DNA of 64,000 nucleotides from Pelagerythrobacter marensis (GTDB lineage Bacteria > Pseudomonadota > Alphaproteobacteria > Sphingomonadales > Sphingomonadaceae), in contig NZ_CP144918.1 in assembly GCF_036700095.1 (NCBI RefSeq), positions 2,047,001-2,111,000 of the forward strand, in the 5' to 3' direction. The translations under genes and the position numbers were made by a program. Shown here in pieces: positions 17,957 to 26,151 of this stretch (position 1 is its first letter; each line of letters opens with the position of its first letter). Below the pieces are notes generated by a model that was not told the DNA's origin, did no database searches, and saw nothing but the letters and a program-made list of their open reading frames with translations.

Positions 17957-18960
17957 TGGCCAGGCAACGCAGGCGGGACCTGGCGCTCGATCTTCGGATC
18001 GAGCGCTTCCCCTACCACCAGCCGTTCCGCATCGCGGGCCACGTCTTTACGGAGACTGCGCTGCTCGTCGCCGAAATCTCGGACGGCGCGCACCGCGGGC
18101 GCGGGGAAGGGGCGGGAGTCTACTACCTGGGCGACGATGCCGGGCATATGCTGGCCGAAGCGGAACGGGTGCGCGGCGCAATCGAGGGGGGCGCAACGCG
18201 CGAGGATCTGCAGGCCCTGCTGCCGCCGGGCGGCGCGCGCAACGCGCTCGACTGCGCTTTCTGGGAGCTGGAGGCGCAGCGCGCCGGCCGGCCGGTGTGG
18301 GAACTTGCCGGGCTCGACGTGCCGCGTCCGCTGCGATCGACGCTGACGCTTGGCGCCGACACGCCCGAGGCGATGGCGAATGCGGCGCTGGCGCTCGATC
18401 CGCGGGCGCCGGTGAAGGTAAAGCTGACCGGCGATGCGGAGGACGATGCCGCGCGCCTCGCCGCCATCCGCGGGGCGCGGCCGAGAGCCTGGATCGGGGT
18501 CGACGCCAACCAGGGCTATCGCCGCGAGACGCTGCCCGCCTTGCTCGAAACGCTGCTCGAACACCGGATCGCGCTGCTTGAACAGCCGGTGCCGCGCGGG
18601 CGCGACGCCGATCTCGACGGGCTGAAACGACCATTGCCTTTCGCCGCCGACGAAAGTGCCTTGTCGCTGGCCGACACAGCTTCGCTCGTCGGGCGCTACG
18701 ACGTGGTGAATATCAAGCTCGACAAGTGCGGGGGGCTGACGGAAGGTCTCGCTATCGCGCGGCAGGCGCGGCAGCTGGGGCTCGAGGTCATGGTCGGCAA
18801 CATGATGGGCACCAGCCTGTCGATGGCGCCATCGTACCTGGTCGGCCAGCTTTGCGATATCGTCGATCTCGACGGGCCGACGTTCCTGGCACGCGATCGT
18901 ACTCCCGGTGTCCGCTATCGCGACGGAATGATCCACTGTCCGGTGGAAGTCTGGGGCTGA
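17956..18960 (+). CDS. dgcA: N-acetyl-D-glutamate racemase DgcA-like / dipeptide epimerase (enolase superfamily)
   Basis: A 334-residue enolase-superfamily protein of the muconate lactonizing subgroup. It has the KxK catalytic lysine motif (VKVKL, ~155-159), metal ligands in VDANQGY (~180), LLEQPVP (~207) and ADES (~228), and a second lysine in NIKLDKCGG (~253). This subgroup contains L-Ala-D/L-Glu epimerases and DgcA, which racemises N-acetyl-D-Glu. The presence of a DgcN-like gene 3.4 kb downstream in the same cluster favours DgcA. The start overlaps the upstream stop by one base (TGATG). Confidence 0.82.
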   Translation: MARQRRRDLALDLRIERFPYHQPFRIAGHVFTETALLVAEISDGAHRGRGEGAGVYYLGDDAGHMLAEAERVRGAIEGGATREDLQALLPPGGARNALDCAFWELEAQRAGRPVWELAGLDVPRPLRSTLTLGADTPEAMANAALALDPRAPVKVKLTGDAEDDAARLAAIRGARPRAWIGVDANQGYRRETLPALLETLLEHRIALLEQPVPRGRDADLDGLKRPLPFAADESALSLADTASLVGRYDVVNIKLDKCGGLTEGLAIARQARQLGLEVMVGNMMGTSLSMAPSYLVGQLCDIVDLDGPTFLARDRTPGVRYRDGMIHCPVEVWG

Positions 18961-18970
18961 AAGCCAAACT

Positions 18971-19014
18971 TATGTCCTAAATGGGTTGACAATTCTCTAT
19001 TCAGGACAAATAGT
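18971..19014 (+). promoter_or_regulatory. Candidate promoter and operator, site 2 (upstream of first M19 gene)
   Basis: TTGACA (18986-18991) and AATAGT (19009-19014) with 17 bases between them make a plausible promoter. An inverted repeat TGTCCTAAAT (18973-18982) / ATTCAGGACA (18999-19008) brackets the -35. The 12-mer TTGACAATTCTC is identical to site 1 at 15856, and TATGTCCT plus TGGG recurs too. The gap of 86 bases between dgcA and the M19 gene is therefore probably a second, co-regulated transcription start. Confidence 0.55.
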
Positions 19015-19046
19015 CTGAAAAATGAAATAATTTGAGGGAGGCTGGA

Positions 19047-20189
19047 ATGATACGCTCATTCCCCGCGACGCGGCGCGCGGTCATTGCCGGCGCGGTCGGC
19101 GCGGCCCTGGCCGCACCGATGGTCAACAAGGGGGCGTTCGCCTTCTCCGGCGTGCCGGGGCGGACCTATTCGCGTCGGGCGCTCGACCTCGTGGCCGAGA
19201 CTCTCGTCATCGACATGCTCGCGCCGCTCAAGATTACCATGAATCCGGCCTATCTCGCCCATCGGTTGACCGATGCCGAAGCGGCCGAGTTCCGCGCGAG
19301 CGGCATCACCGGCTTTCACCACGCATTCGGCCTCGGCGGGCCGGACGCGCGGGTACAGGCGTTCGAATACCTGGCCGGGTGGCAGGGCTTCGTCGGCCGC
19401 AACAGCCAGGTCTTCACTCTCGCGGGCCGCGCCGACGATCTCGACCGCGCCAAGGCCGAAGGCAAGTGCGCGGTCATCATGGGCATCCAGAACGCCGATC
19501 AGTTCGAGACGGTGGAGGATGTCGCGCGGTTCCGGCGCCTCGGCCTGCGGTGCGCGCAGCTTACCTACAACAGCCAGAACCGGATCGGATCGGGCAGCAC
19601 CGAGCGGGTCGATGGCGGGATCAGCGATTTCGGGGCAGCGATCATCGCCGCGATGGAAGCGGCCGGCATGCTGGTCGACGTATCGCATTGCGGCGACCGG
19701 ACGACGCTGGACGCGATCGATATCGCGCAAGGGCCGATCGCGATCACGCACAGCAACGCCCGCGCCCTGGTCGATCACCCCCGGGGCAAGACCGACGAGG
19801 CGATCCGGGCACTCGCGGCCAAGGGCGGCGTGATGGGCATTACCGGCGTGCGGATGTTCATTCGCGCGATCGATCCGACCAACGTGGGCGACATGGTCGA
19901 CCACATCGACCATGTCGCAAAGCTGGTCGGCATCGAGCATGTCGGCATCGGGTCCGACGCCGACCTCCATGGCTACGACGACATGGTGCCTGAAGAGTAT
20001 GAGGCGCTGAAGGCAAGCTACAAGGGCAGCTACGGCTTCCGCGACAAGATCGACATCGACGGCTTCGATCATCCTCGCAAGATCTTCGATCTGACCGAGG
20101 AACTGATCCGCCGCGGTTATTCCAACGACAACATCCGGGCAGTGCTCGGCGGGAACTTCCGCCGGCTGCTCGCACAAGTGTGGGGGTAG
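19047..20189 (+). CDS. M19 (membrane dipeptidase) family protein with atypical metal site, exported
   Basis: A 380-residue protein with a Tat-like signal (FPATRRAVIAGAVGAALAAP). Peptidase M19 enzymes hydrolyse dipeptides, often with D-residues at the C-side, using two zinc ions. The two later ligand regions are present (VDVSHCGDRTT and AITHSNARALVDHPR), as is GIGSDADL. The usual N-terminal HxD is replaced by VIDMLAPL, and the bridging Glu region reads IMGIQNAD with Gln. It thus belongs to a divergent M19 subgroup, and its chemistry may differ. The start at 19047 follows GAGGGAG at good spacing. It is first in the second transcript of the cluster. Confidence 0.85.
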   Translation: MIRSFPATRRAVIAGAVGAALAAPMVNKGAFAFSGVPGRTYSRRALDLVAETLVIDMLAPLKITMNPAYLAHRLTDAEAAEFRASGITGFHHAFGLGGPDARVQAFEYLAGWQGFVGRNSQVFTLAGRADDLDRAKAEGKCAVIMGIQNADQFETVEDVARFRRLGLRCAQLTYNSQNRIGSGSTERVDGGISDFGAAIIAAMEAAGMLVDVSHCGDRTTLDAIDIAQGPIAITHSNARALVDHPRGKTDEAIRALAAKGGVMGITGVRMFIRAIDPTNVGDMVDHIDHVAKLVGIEHVGIGSDADLHGYDDMVPEEYEALKASYKGSYGFRDKIDIDGFDHPRKIFDLTEELIRRGYSNDNIRAVLGGNFRRLLAQVWG

Positions 20190-20193
20190 GACG

Positions 20194-22380
20194 ATGCAGC
20201 AGAATCGCTGGATTGCAGGAAGCGTGCTCGCGTTTGCGGTGGCGATGCCGGCGCAGGCGCAAGACGATCCCGTGTCATTCGAAACGGGCGAAATCGTCGT
20301 CACCGCGCAGAAGCGGACGCAAAACCTGCAGGACGTGCCGATCTCGATCAGCGTCGTCGGCGGCGAGGAGCTGCAGGAACAGGGCGCGGCCTCGCTGGTC
20401 GATTATGCCGGTTACGTGCCCGGCATGCAGGTCAGCAACAGCGGGACCCCGGGCCAGACGACCATCACGCTGCGCGGTGTCGCGCCGATCTCGTCCGCGC
20501 AGACGGTTGGCGTCTATCTCGACGATGCACCGGTCGGATCCAGCGCAATCTACAATCGCGCCGGGGCCTTCACCATCGACCTGATGCCTTACGATCTCGA
20601 ACGGGTCGAAGTGCTCAAGGGACCGCAGGGCACGCTTTACGGCGCCAGTTCGATCGGCGGTCTTGTCAAATACGTGACCGTGCAGCCCGACACGCGCGAG
20701 TTCCGGGTCCGGGGCGGGGTCGAAGGTTTCAGCGTCAAGGGCGGCGACCGGCTCGGCTGGGGCGCGCAGACGCTGGTCAACGTGCCGATCGTCGAGGACA
20801 AGCTGGCGGTCAGCGGCAGCTTTGCCTGGCGCAGCACGCCGGGCTGGGTCGACAGCGTAAACAACCCCGCGCTCGAGGATCAGAACGATTACGAGCAGCG
20901 CGGCGGCCGCGTTGCCCTGCTGTGGCAGCCGACGCCCCGGCTCAGCGTCAAGCTGGCTGGCATCTGGCAGTCGCTCGATTCCGACGGCAATGCGCTCTAC
21001 GCCGCCGATCTCGACGGTAACCGAGTGGGTGACGGACGATCGTTCAACAATTTCGTCCCCGAATCCTTCGATATCGACCTCGACTACTACTCGGCGACGA
21101 TCGACTACGACTTCGGGCCGGTCACCCTGACCTCGGCAACCACGTACAGCGAGACGCAGAGCCGGCAGGTGCAGGACGCGAGCTACGCTTTCGGCGTGCT
21201 CTTCCCGCTGCTCACGGGCGGCGCGATCGATCCGGGGATCACCCCGTTCGCGCTCGACCTGGGACTCGAGAAGTGGACCCAGGAAGTGCGGCTCGCATCG
21301 CCGACCGGCGAGCGCTTCGAATGGATGATCGGCGGCTTCTTCACCGACGAGACGACCAGCAACATCCAGCTCGTCCGGTCATTCGATATGGACGGCAATC
21401 CGATCGCACCGCTCGATCCGCTTGCGACAGTCGCCCTGCCTGCGACTTACAAGGAATATGCGGTGTTCGGCAACGCCACCTACAAGTTCAGCGACATGTT
21501 CGACATCACCGCAGGCCTGCGCTGGGCGCGCAACGAGCAGACCTTCCGCCAGATCAGCGAGGGGGCGATCGTGCCGAGTGCGGACGATCCCGGCGAATCG
21601 GCCGAAAGCGTGTGGACTTTCTCGGTCAGTCCGCAAATCCACCTGAACGAGAATGCGATGCTCTATGGGCGCGTGGCCACCGGCTATCGCCCGGGCGGCC
21701 CCAACGTCATCGTCCCCAACGTGCCCCCCAGCGTCGACGCCGACCGCATGACCAACTACGAGATCGGCTTCAAGGGGGACCTTGCCGACCGCATGATCGC
21801 GATCGACGTCGCCGCCTTCTGGATGGACTGGACCGATATCCAGGTAACGCGCGCTTTCGGGGGCGTTTCCGGCGGTGCGAACGGGGGCAGGGCGACCAGC
21901 AAGGGCTTCGAAGGCAGTATAGCGCTGCGCCCCTCTCCCGGCCTGACGATCAGCGCGACCGGCAGCTATACCGACGCAACCCTGAGCGAGGACGTGCCCG
22001 AAATCAGCGGTATGGGCGGCGACCGCCTGCCCGCGGTACCCAAGTTCAGCGGCGCGGTGCGTGCCGATTACGAGTTCGCGCTCGGCGCATCCAGTACCGG
22101 GAGCTTCGGCGTCGGCGTCCGCCATGCCGGCAGCCGCCTGTCGCTCGTGGAGAGCGATCCGTTGGTGGCAAGGGCGAGGCCGTATACTTCGGTGGACCTC
22201 AACGCCTCGGTGACGTTCGACGACCATTGGACATTGCGCGCCTATGCCCGCAATCTGCTCGACAACGAAGGGGAGATGGCGCGGACGACGATGGCCGACG
22301 GGCTCAATCAGCCGAGCTTCCTGGCGATCTCGCCGCTGCAACCCCGCACGATCGGCCTTGCGGTCGACATGTCTTTCTGA
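20194..22380 (+). CDS. TonB-dependent outer membrane receptor of the peptide/D-Glu cluster
   Basis: A 728-residue receptor with a signal peptide (VLAFAVAMPAQAQ), a TonB-box-like GEIVVTAQKR, plug motifs (DVPISISVVGG, TTITLRGVAP, LERVEVLKGPQGTLYG) and a barrel ending in AVDMSF. It starts four bases after the M19 stop and is followed 20 bases later by dgcN, so it is surely co-transcribed. It probably imports the substrate of the surrounding peptidases. Confidence 0.92.
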   Translation: MQQNRWIAGSVLAFAVAMPAQAQDDPVSFETGEIVVTAQKRTQNLQDVPISISVVGGEELQEQGAASLVDYAGYVPGMQVSNSGTPGQTTITLRGVAPISSAQTVGVYLDDAPVGSSAIYNRAGAFTIDLMPYDLERVEVLKGPQGTLYGASSIGGLVKYVTVQPDTREFRVRGGVEGFSVKGGDRLGWGAQTLVNVPIVEDKLAVSGSFAWRSTPGWVDSVNNPALEDQNDYEQRGGRVALLWQPTPRLSVKLAGIWQSLDSDGNALYAADLDGNRVGDGRSFNNFVPESFDIDLDYYSATIDYDFGPVTLTSATTYSETQSRQVQDASYAFGVLFPLLTGGAIDPGITPFALDLGLEKWTQEVRLASPTGERFEWMIGGFFTDETTSNIQLVRSFDMDGNPIAPLDPLATVALPATYKEYAVFGNATYKFSDMFDITAGLRWARNEQTFRQISEGAIVPSADDPGESAESVWTFSVSPQIHLNENAMLYGRVATGYRPGGPNVIVPNVPPSVDADRMTNYEIGFKGDLADRMIAIDVAAFWMDWTDIQVTRAFGGVSGGANGGRATSKGFEGSIALRPSPGLTISATGSYTDATLSEDVPEISGMGGDRLPAVPKFSGAVRADYEFALGASSTGSFGVGVRHAGSRLSLVESDPLVARARPYTSVDLNASVTFDDHWTLRAYARNLLDNEGEMARTTMADGLNQPSFLAISPLQPRTIGLAVDMSF

Positions 22381-22400
22381 CGGGCAGGGGAGTGAACCGG

Positions 22401-23441
22401 ATGAACGCCCCGATCGGCAGCCTGACCGATACTATGGTGCTGCCGCAGCCCTATCTGCTGTTCCTCGGCGATACGACCGAGCCGAGCTTTGCCAAGACCG
22501 CGTTCGGTCTCGCCGACTGGGCGGCCGACCGCTGCGTCGGCGAATTCGGAGTGGACGGGTGCGCCGTGTCGACCGGGCTGCCGCGCATGACGCCGGCCGA
22601 GGCGCGCGGGGCCGGTGCACGCTCGCTGGTGATCGGCGTTGCCAACCAGGGCGGGGTGATCGGCGAGCGGTGGATCGCCGCGCTGCTCGAAGCGATGGAC
22701 GCAGGCCTCGATATTGTCAGCGGGCTTCACGTCCGGCTCGACAGCATCCCGGCGCTGGCCGATGCGGCGCGGCGTACTGGCTGCCGGCTGATCGACGTGC
22801 GTCGCCCGCCGGCGGGTCTCCCTGTCGGCACCGGGCGCAAGCGCAGCGGCAAGCGGCTGCTTACCGTCGGCACAGATTGCGCGCTGGGCAAGAAATATAC
22901 CGCGCTCGCGCTGCACCGGGCTTTCCTGGAGCGGGGGATCGATGCCGACTTCCGCGCGACGGGCCAGACCGGTATCATGATCGCGGGCGGAGGCATTCCG
23001 ATGGATGCGGTCGTGTCCGATTTCGAATCGGGCGCGGCCGAGATCCTGAGCCCCGACGCGCCCGCCGATCACTGGGATGTGATCGAGGGACAGGGCTCGA
23101 TCTTCAACCCGGCCTATGCCGCGGTCTCGCTTGGCCTGCTGCACGGCAGCCAGCCCGATGTCTTCGTCGTCTGCCACGATCCCACGCGCAAGGTGATCCT
23201 GGGCATGGAGGACTTCGCCTTGCCCTCGATCGAGGAGGTGGTCGATCTCACGATCCGCCTCGGCAGCCGGACCAACCCTGCGATCCGCTGCGGCGGGGTA
23301 AGCCTCAACACCTCGAGCATGGGGGCGGAGGAAGCGGCGGCGTCGATAGCAACGGAGCGCGAACGGCTCAACATTCCGGTCGCCGACCCGATCCGCGGAG
23401 GCGATGCCTTCGCCGAACTCGTCGATAGCTGCCTCGCATGA
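22401..23441 (+). CDS. dgcN: D-glutamate N-acetyltransferase DgcN-like (DUF1611)
   Basis: A 346-residue DUF1611 protein. The N-terminal half is an alpha/beta region (YLLFLGDTTEPSFAKTA). The C-terminal half has a P-loop-like TVGTDCALGKKYTAL (~155-169) and FRATGQTGIMIAGGG, IEGQGSIFNPAY and VCHDPTRK, all typical of the family. DgcN was described as acetylating D-glutamate so that DgcA can racemise it and L-Glu can be recovered. That assignment is from family knowledge, supported by dgcA in the same cluster. The start used is the ATG at 22401; a GTG at 22392 is possible. The stop overlaps the permease start in ATGA. Confidence 0.82.
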   Translation: MNAPIGSLTDTMVLPQPYLLFLGDTTEPSFAKTAFGLADWAADRCVGEFGVDGCAVSTGLPRMTPAEARGAGARSLVIGVANQGGVIGERWIAALLEAMDAGLDIVSGLHVRLDSIPALADAARRTGCRLIDVRRPPAGLPVGTGRKRSGKRLLTVGTDCALGKKYTALALHRAFLERGIDADFRATGQTGIMIAGGGIPMDAVVSDFESGAAEILSPDAPADHWDVIEGQGSIFNPAYAAVSLGLLHGSQPDVFVVCHDPTRKVILGMEDFALPSIEEVVDLTIRLGSRTNPAIRCGGVSLNTSSMGAEEAAASIATERERLNIPVADPIRGGDAFAELVDSCLA

Positions 23442-24577
23442 GCGCGGGCGGGGCGGTTGGCGGGGGGAACTGGTTCCAGCGCTTCCTGCTGCCCGGCTTC
23501 GCGCTCAAGGCGGTCATCATCGGCGGCGGTTACGCCACGGGGCGCGAGCTGGCCGAGTATTTCGTGCCGGCCGGGCCCTGGGGCGGGCTGGCCGGGATGC
23601 TGCTGGCGACGCTGATCTGGAGCGTCGTCGCTGCCCTGACGTTCGCGTTCGCGCGAGCGATGAACGCTTACGATTATCGCAGCTTCTTCAAGGAACTGCT
23701 CGGCCCGGCCTGGGGGTTGTTCGAGATCGCCTATCTGATCTTCGTCGTCCTGATCCTCGCCGTCTTCGGGGCTGCGGCCGGGGCAATCGGCGCGGCGACG
23801 TTCGGCTGGCCCGAACCGGCCGGATCGATCCTGCTGGCGGCGGCGATCCTGGTGACGACGGCCTTCGGCACCACCGCGGTCGAGCGCTTGTTCAAATACG
23901 CCTCGATGCTGATCTACGCGGTCTACGCACTGTTCATCGCCTTCGCCCTGACCGCCTTCGGCGACCTGATCGGCGAAAGCTTCGCCGCCGCGCCCGCTCC
24001 TTCGGGCGGCTGGATGGCGGGCGGCGTGACATATGCGAGCTATAACATCGTCGGCGCGGTGGTGATCCTGCCGATCCTGCGGCACCTGACGAGCCGGCGC
24101 GATGCGCTGATCGCCGGGGCCGTGGCGGGCCCGCTGACGATGCTGCCCGCGATCCTCTTCTTCGTCGCGATGATGGCCTTCTATCCCGCCATAGGCGACG
24201 AGACGTTACCGTCCGACTTCCTCCTCAGGGAGATGGAGGTTCCGGGTTTTCAGGTCCTGTTCCAGGTGATGATCTTCACCGCCCTGCTCGAAAGCGGTGT
24301 GGGCGCGCTCCATGCGGTGAACGAGCGTATCGTGGGCGCCTTTCAGGCGCGCGGCCGCCAGACTCCCGGGCCGACGGCACGTGCGCTGATCGGTACGGCA
24401 ATTCTCGGCGCGTGCATGTTCGTTGCGGCCCGCGTCGGCCTCGTGGACCTGATCGCCAGCGGCTATCGCTTTCTTGCGTGGCTGTTTCTCGCCGTCTTCG
24501 TCGTGCCCCTGCTCGGCATCGGCACCTTCCGCCTCCTGCGTGGAGGCCGCGACCCCCGACCGGAGGTATCGTCATGA
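23438..24577 (+). CDS. YkvI-family membrane transporter (APC superfamily-like)
   Basis: A 379-residue protein with about ten hydrophobic helices, beginning FALKAVIIGGGYATGRELAEYF. This matches the YkvI-type bacterial membrane proteins that are related to amino acid/sodium symporters. It overlaps dgcN (ATGA) and the next serine hydrolase (ATGA), which ties it to the operon. The likely role is inner-membrane import of D-glutamate or a short peptide; the substrate is not visible from sequence. Confidence 0.82.
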   Translation: MSAGGAVGGGNWFQRFLLPGFALKAVIIGGGYATGRELAEYFVPAGPWGGLAGMLLATLIWSVVAALTFAFARAMNAYDYRSFFKELLGPAWGLFEIAYLIFVVLILAVFGAAAGAIGAATFGWPEPAGSILLAAAILVTTAFGTTAVERLFKYASMLIYAVYALFIAFALTAFGDLIGESFAAAPAPSGGWMAGGVTYASYNIVGAVVILPILRHLTSRRDALIAGAVAGPLTMLPAILFFVAMMAFYPAIGDETLPSDFLLREMEVPGFQVLFQVMIFTALLESGVGALHAVNERIVGAFQARGRQTPGPTARALIGTAILGACMFVAARVGLVDLIASGYRFLAWLFLAVFVVPLLGIGTFRLLRGGRDPRPEVSS

Positions 24578-26151
24578 GCCACGCTCGCCTGCTTGCCCTC
24601 TCGTTCCTGCTGCTCTTCTCGGTGCCGGCGATAGCCGAACCGCCGGCCGACATCGGTGACAGTGTCGAGGCGCTGCGGCAGGAGATCGGCGCGGTCGGTG
24701 TGTCTATTGCGATAGTCGAAAACGGAAAGACGACGCTTGCGCGCGGTTGGGGCGCGCGCAAGCTCGGCGAACCCGCTCGGGTCGATGCCGAGACGCTGTT
24801 CCAGACCGGATCGACCGGCAAGGCCATGACCGCCGCCGCGCTGGCGATCCTCGTCGACGAGGGCAGGATCGCATGGGACGACGCCGTCATCGAACACATG
24901 CCCTGGTTCCGCATGTACGACCCGTGGGTTACGCGCAAAATCACGATCCGCGACCTGCTCGTCCATCGCAGCGGGCTGGGCCTCGGGCAGGGGGACCTGC
25001 TGTTCGTGCCCCGCAGCAGCCTCACCCGCCGCGAGACGGTCGAGCGCGTGGCTTTCCTCGAGCCGAAGACGAGCTTCCGTTCCGCCTACGCCTACGACAA
25101 TATCCTCTACGTCGTGGCCGGGCAGTTGATCGAGGAGGTTACCGGCCAGACGTGGGAAGTCTTCATGCGCGACCGTGTCCTGCGCCCCGGCGGCATGAAG
25201 AACGCGACCAGCGACAGCGCGGACCGCTTCCGCACAGCCAACCGATCGTGGCCCCACGCGCGCCTGTCCGGCGCCCTGCGCGGCCTCGGTCCGCAGGAGG
25301 TGCTCGACGAGCGTGACGAACTCGGCCGCAACGCCGCACCCGCCGGCGGGCTCGCGCTGAGTGCGGAGGACATGACGGCATGGCTGAAGATCCAGCTCGC
25401 GCACGGGGCTCTGCCGGGCGGTGGCCGGTTGTTCAGCGAGGAACAGGCGCGGGAGATGTGGGCGCCGGTGACGCCGATACCGATCACCGAACTGCCCGAG
25501 ATCCTCAAGCCTGCCCAGCCGACTTACCAGGCCTATGCGCTCGGTTGGCAGGTGCAGGACTATCGCGGGCATCGCATCATCCAGCACGGCGGCGGGGTGT
25601 TCGGTTCGATCACGCGGGTGGTGATGATCCCGGAGCGCAACGTCGGCTTCGCGATCATGATGAACAGCGAAGACAGCGGAATGCTCCTCGGCCTGACTTA
25701 CGACCTGCTCGACCACTACCTCGACCAGCGGGATTTCGACTGGACGACCAAGTGGCAGGACTGGTTCGAAGCGCGGCTGCAGGGCGGCAAGGAATACCTC
25801 GAGCAGGCGAAAGCCGCTCCGGTCGATGTCGGCCCGTCGCTCGATATTGCGCGCTATACCGGGCGGTATCGCGATGCTTGGTACGGGGACGTGGTGATCG
25901 ATATGGGGGCCGAAGGGCTGACGATCGACTTCACCACGACACCGGACATGGCCGGGCGCCTGAAGCATTGGCAATACGACAGCTTCGTCACCGAATTCGA
26001 CGATCCGGCGATCGAGCCGGCTTATGTCACCTTCGCGCTCGACGCGGACGGCAAGGTGACGGGTGCCACGATGAAGCCGGTGAGCGTCATCGCCGACTTC
26101 AGCTGGGATTATCACGATCTCGACCTGAAGCCTGTGGAGGAAGAGAAATGA
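24574..26151 (+). CDS. Class C beta-lactamase-fold serine hydrolase (D-aminopeptidase-like)
   Basis: A 525-residue secreted hydrolase. A signal peptide (LLALSFLLLFSVPAIA) is followed by TGSTGKAMTAA (SxxK, ~83-86), YAYDNILY (YxN) and IQHGGGVFG (HGG motif). A C-terminal beta domain of ~100 residues (DIARYTGRYRDAWYGDVVI) resembles the DUF3471-type domain seen after such hydrolases. It lacks the membrane domain of the first serine hydrolase. The ATG at 24574 overlaps the permease stop, and its own stop overlaps the next start. Confidence 0.88.
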   Translation: MSHARLLALSFLLLFSVPAIAEPPADIGDSVEALRQEIGAVGVSIAIVENGKTTLARGWGARKLGEPARVDAETLFQTGSTGKAMTAAALAILVDEGRIAWDDAVIEHMPWFRMYDPWVTRKITIRDLLVHRSGLGLGQGDLLFVPRSSLTRRETVERVAFLEPKTSFRSAYAYDNILYVVAGQLIEEVTGQTWEVFMRDRVLRPGGMKNATSDSADRFRTANRSWPHARLSGALRGLGPQEVLDERDELGRNAAPAGGLALSAEDMTAWLKIQLAHGALPGGGRLFSEEQAREMWAPVTPIPITELPEILKPAQPTYQAYALGWQVQDYRGHRIIQHGGGVFGSITRVVMIPERNVGFAIMMNSEDSGMLLGLTYDLLDHYLDQRDFDWTTKWQDWFEARLQGGKEYLEQAKAAPVDVGPSLDIARYTGRYRDAWYGDVVIDMGAEGLTIDFTTTPDMAGRLKHWQYDSFVTEFDDPAIEPAYVTFALDADGKVTGATMKPVSVIADFSWDYHDLDLKPVEEEK

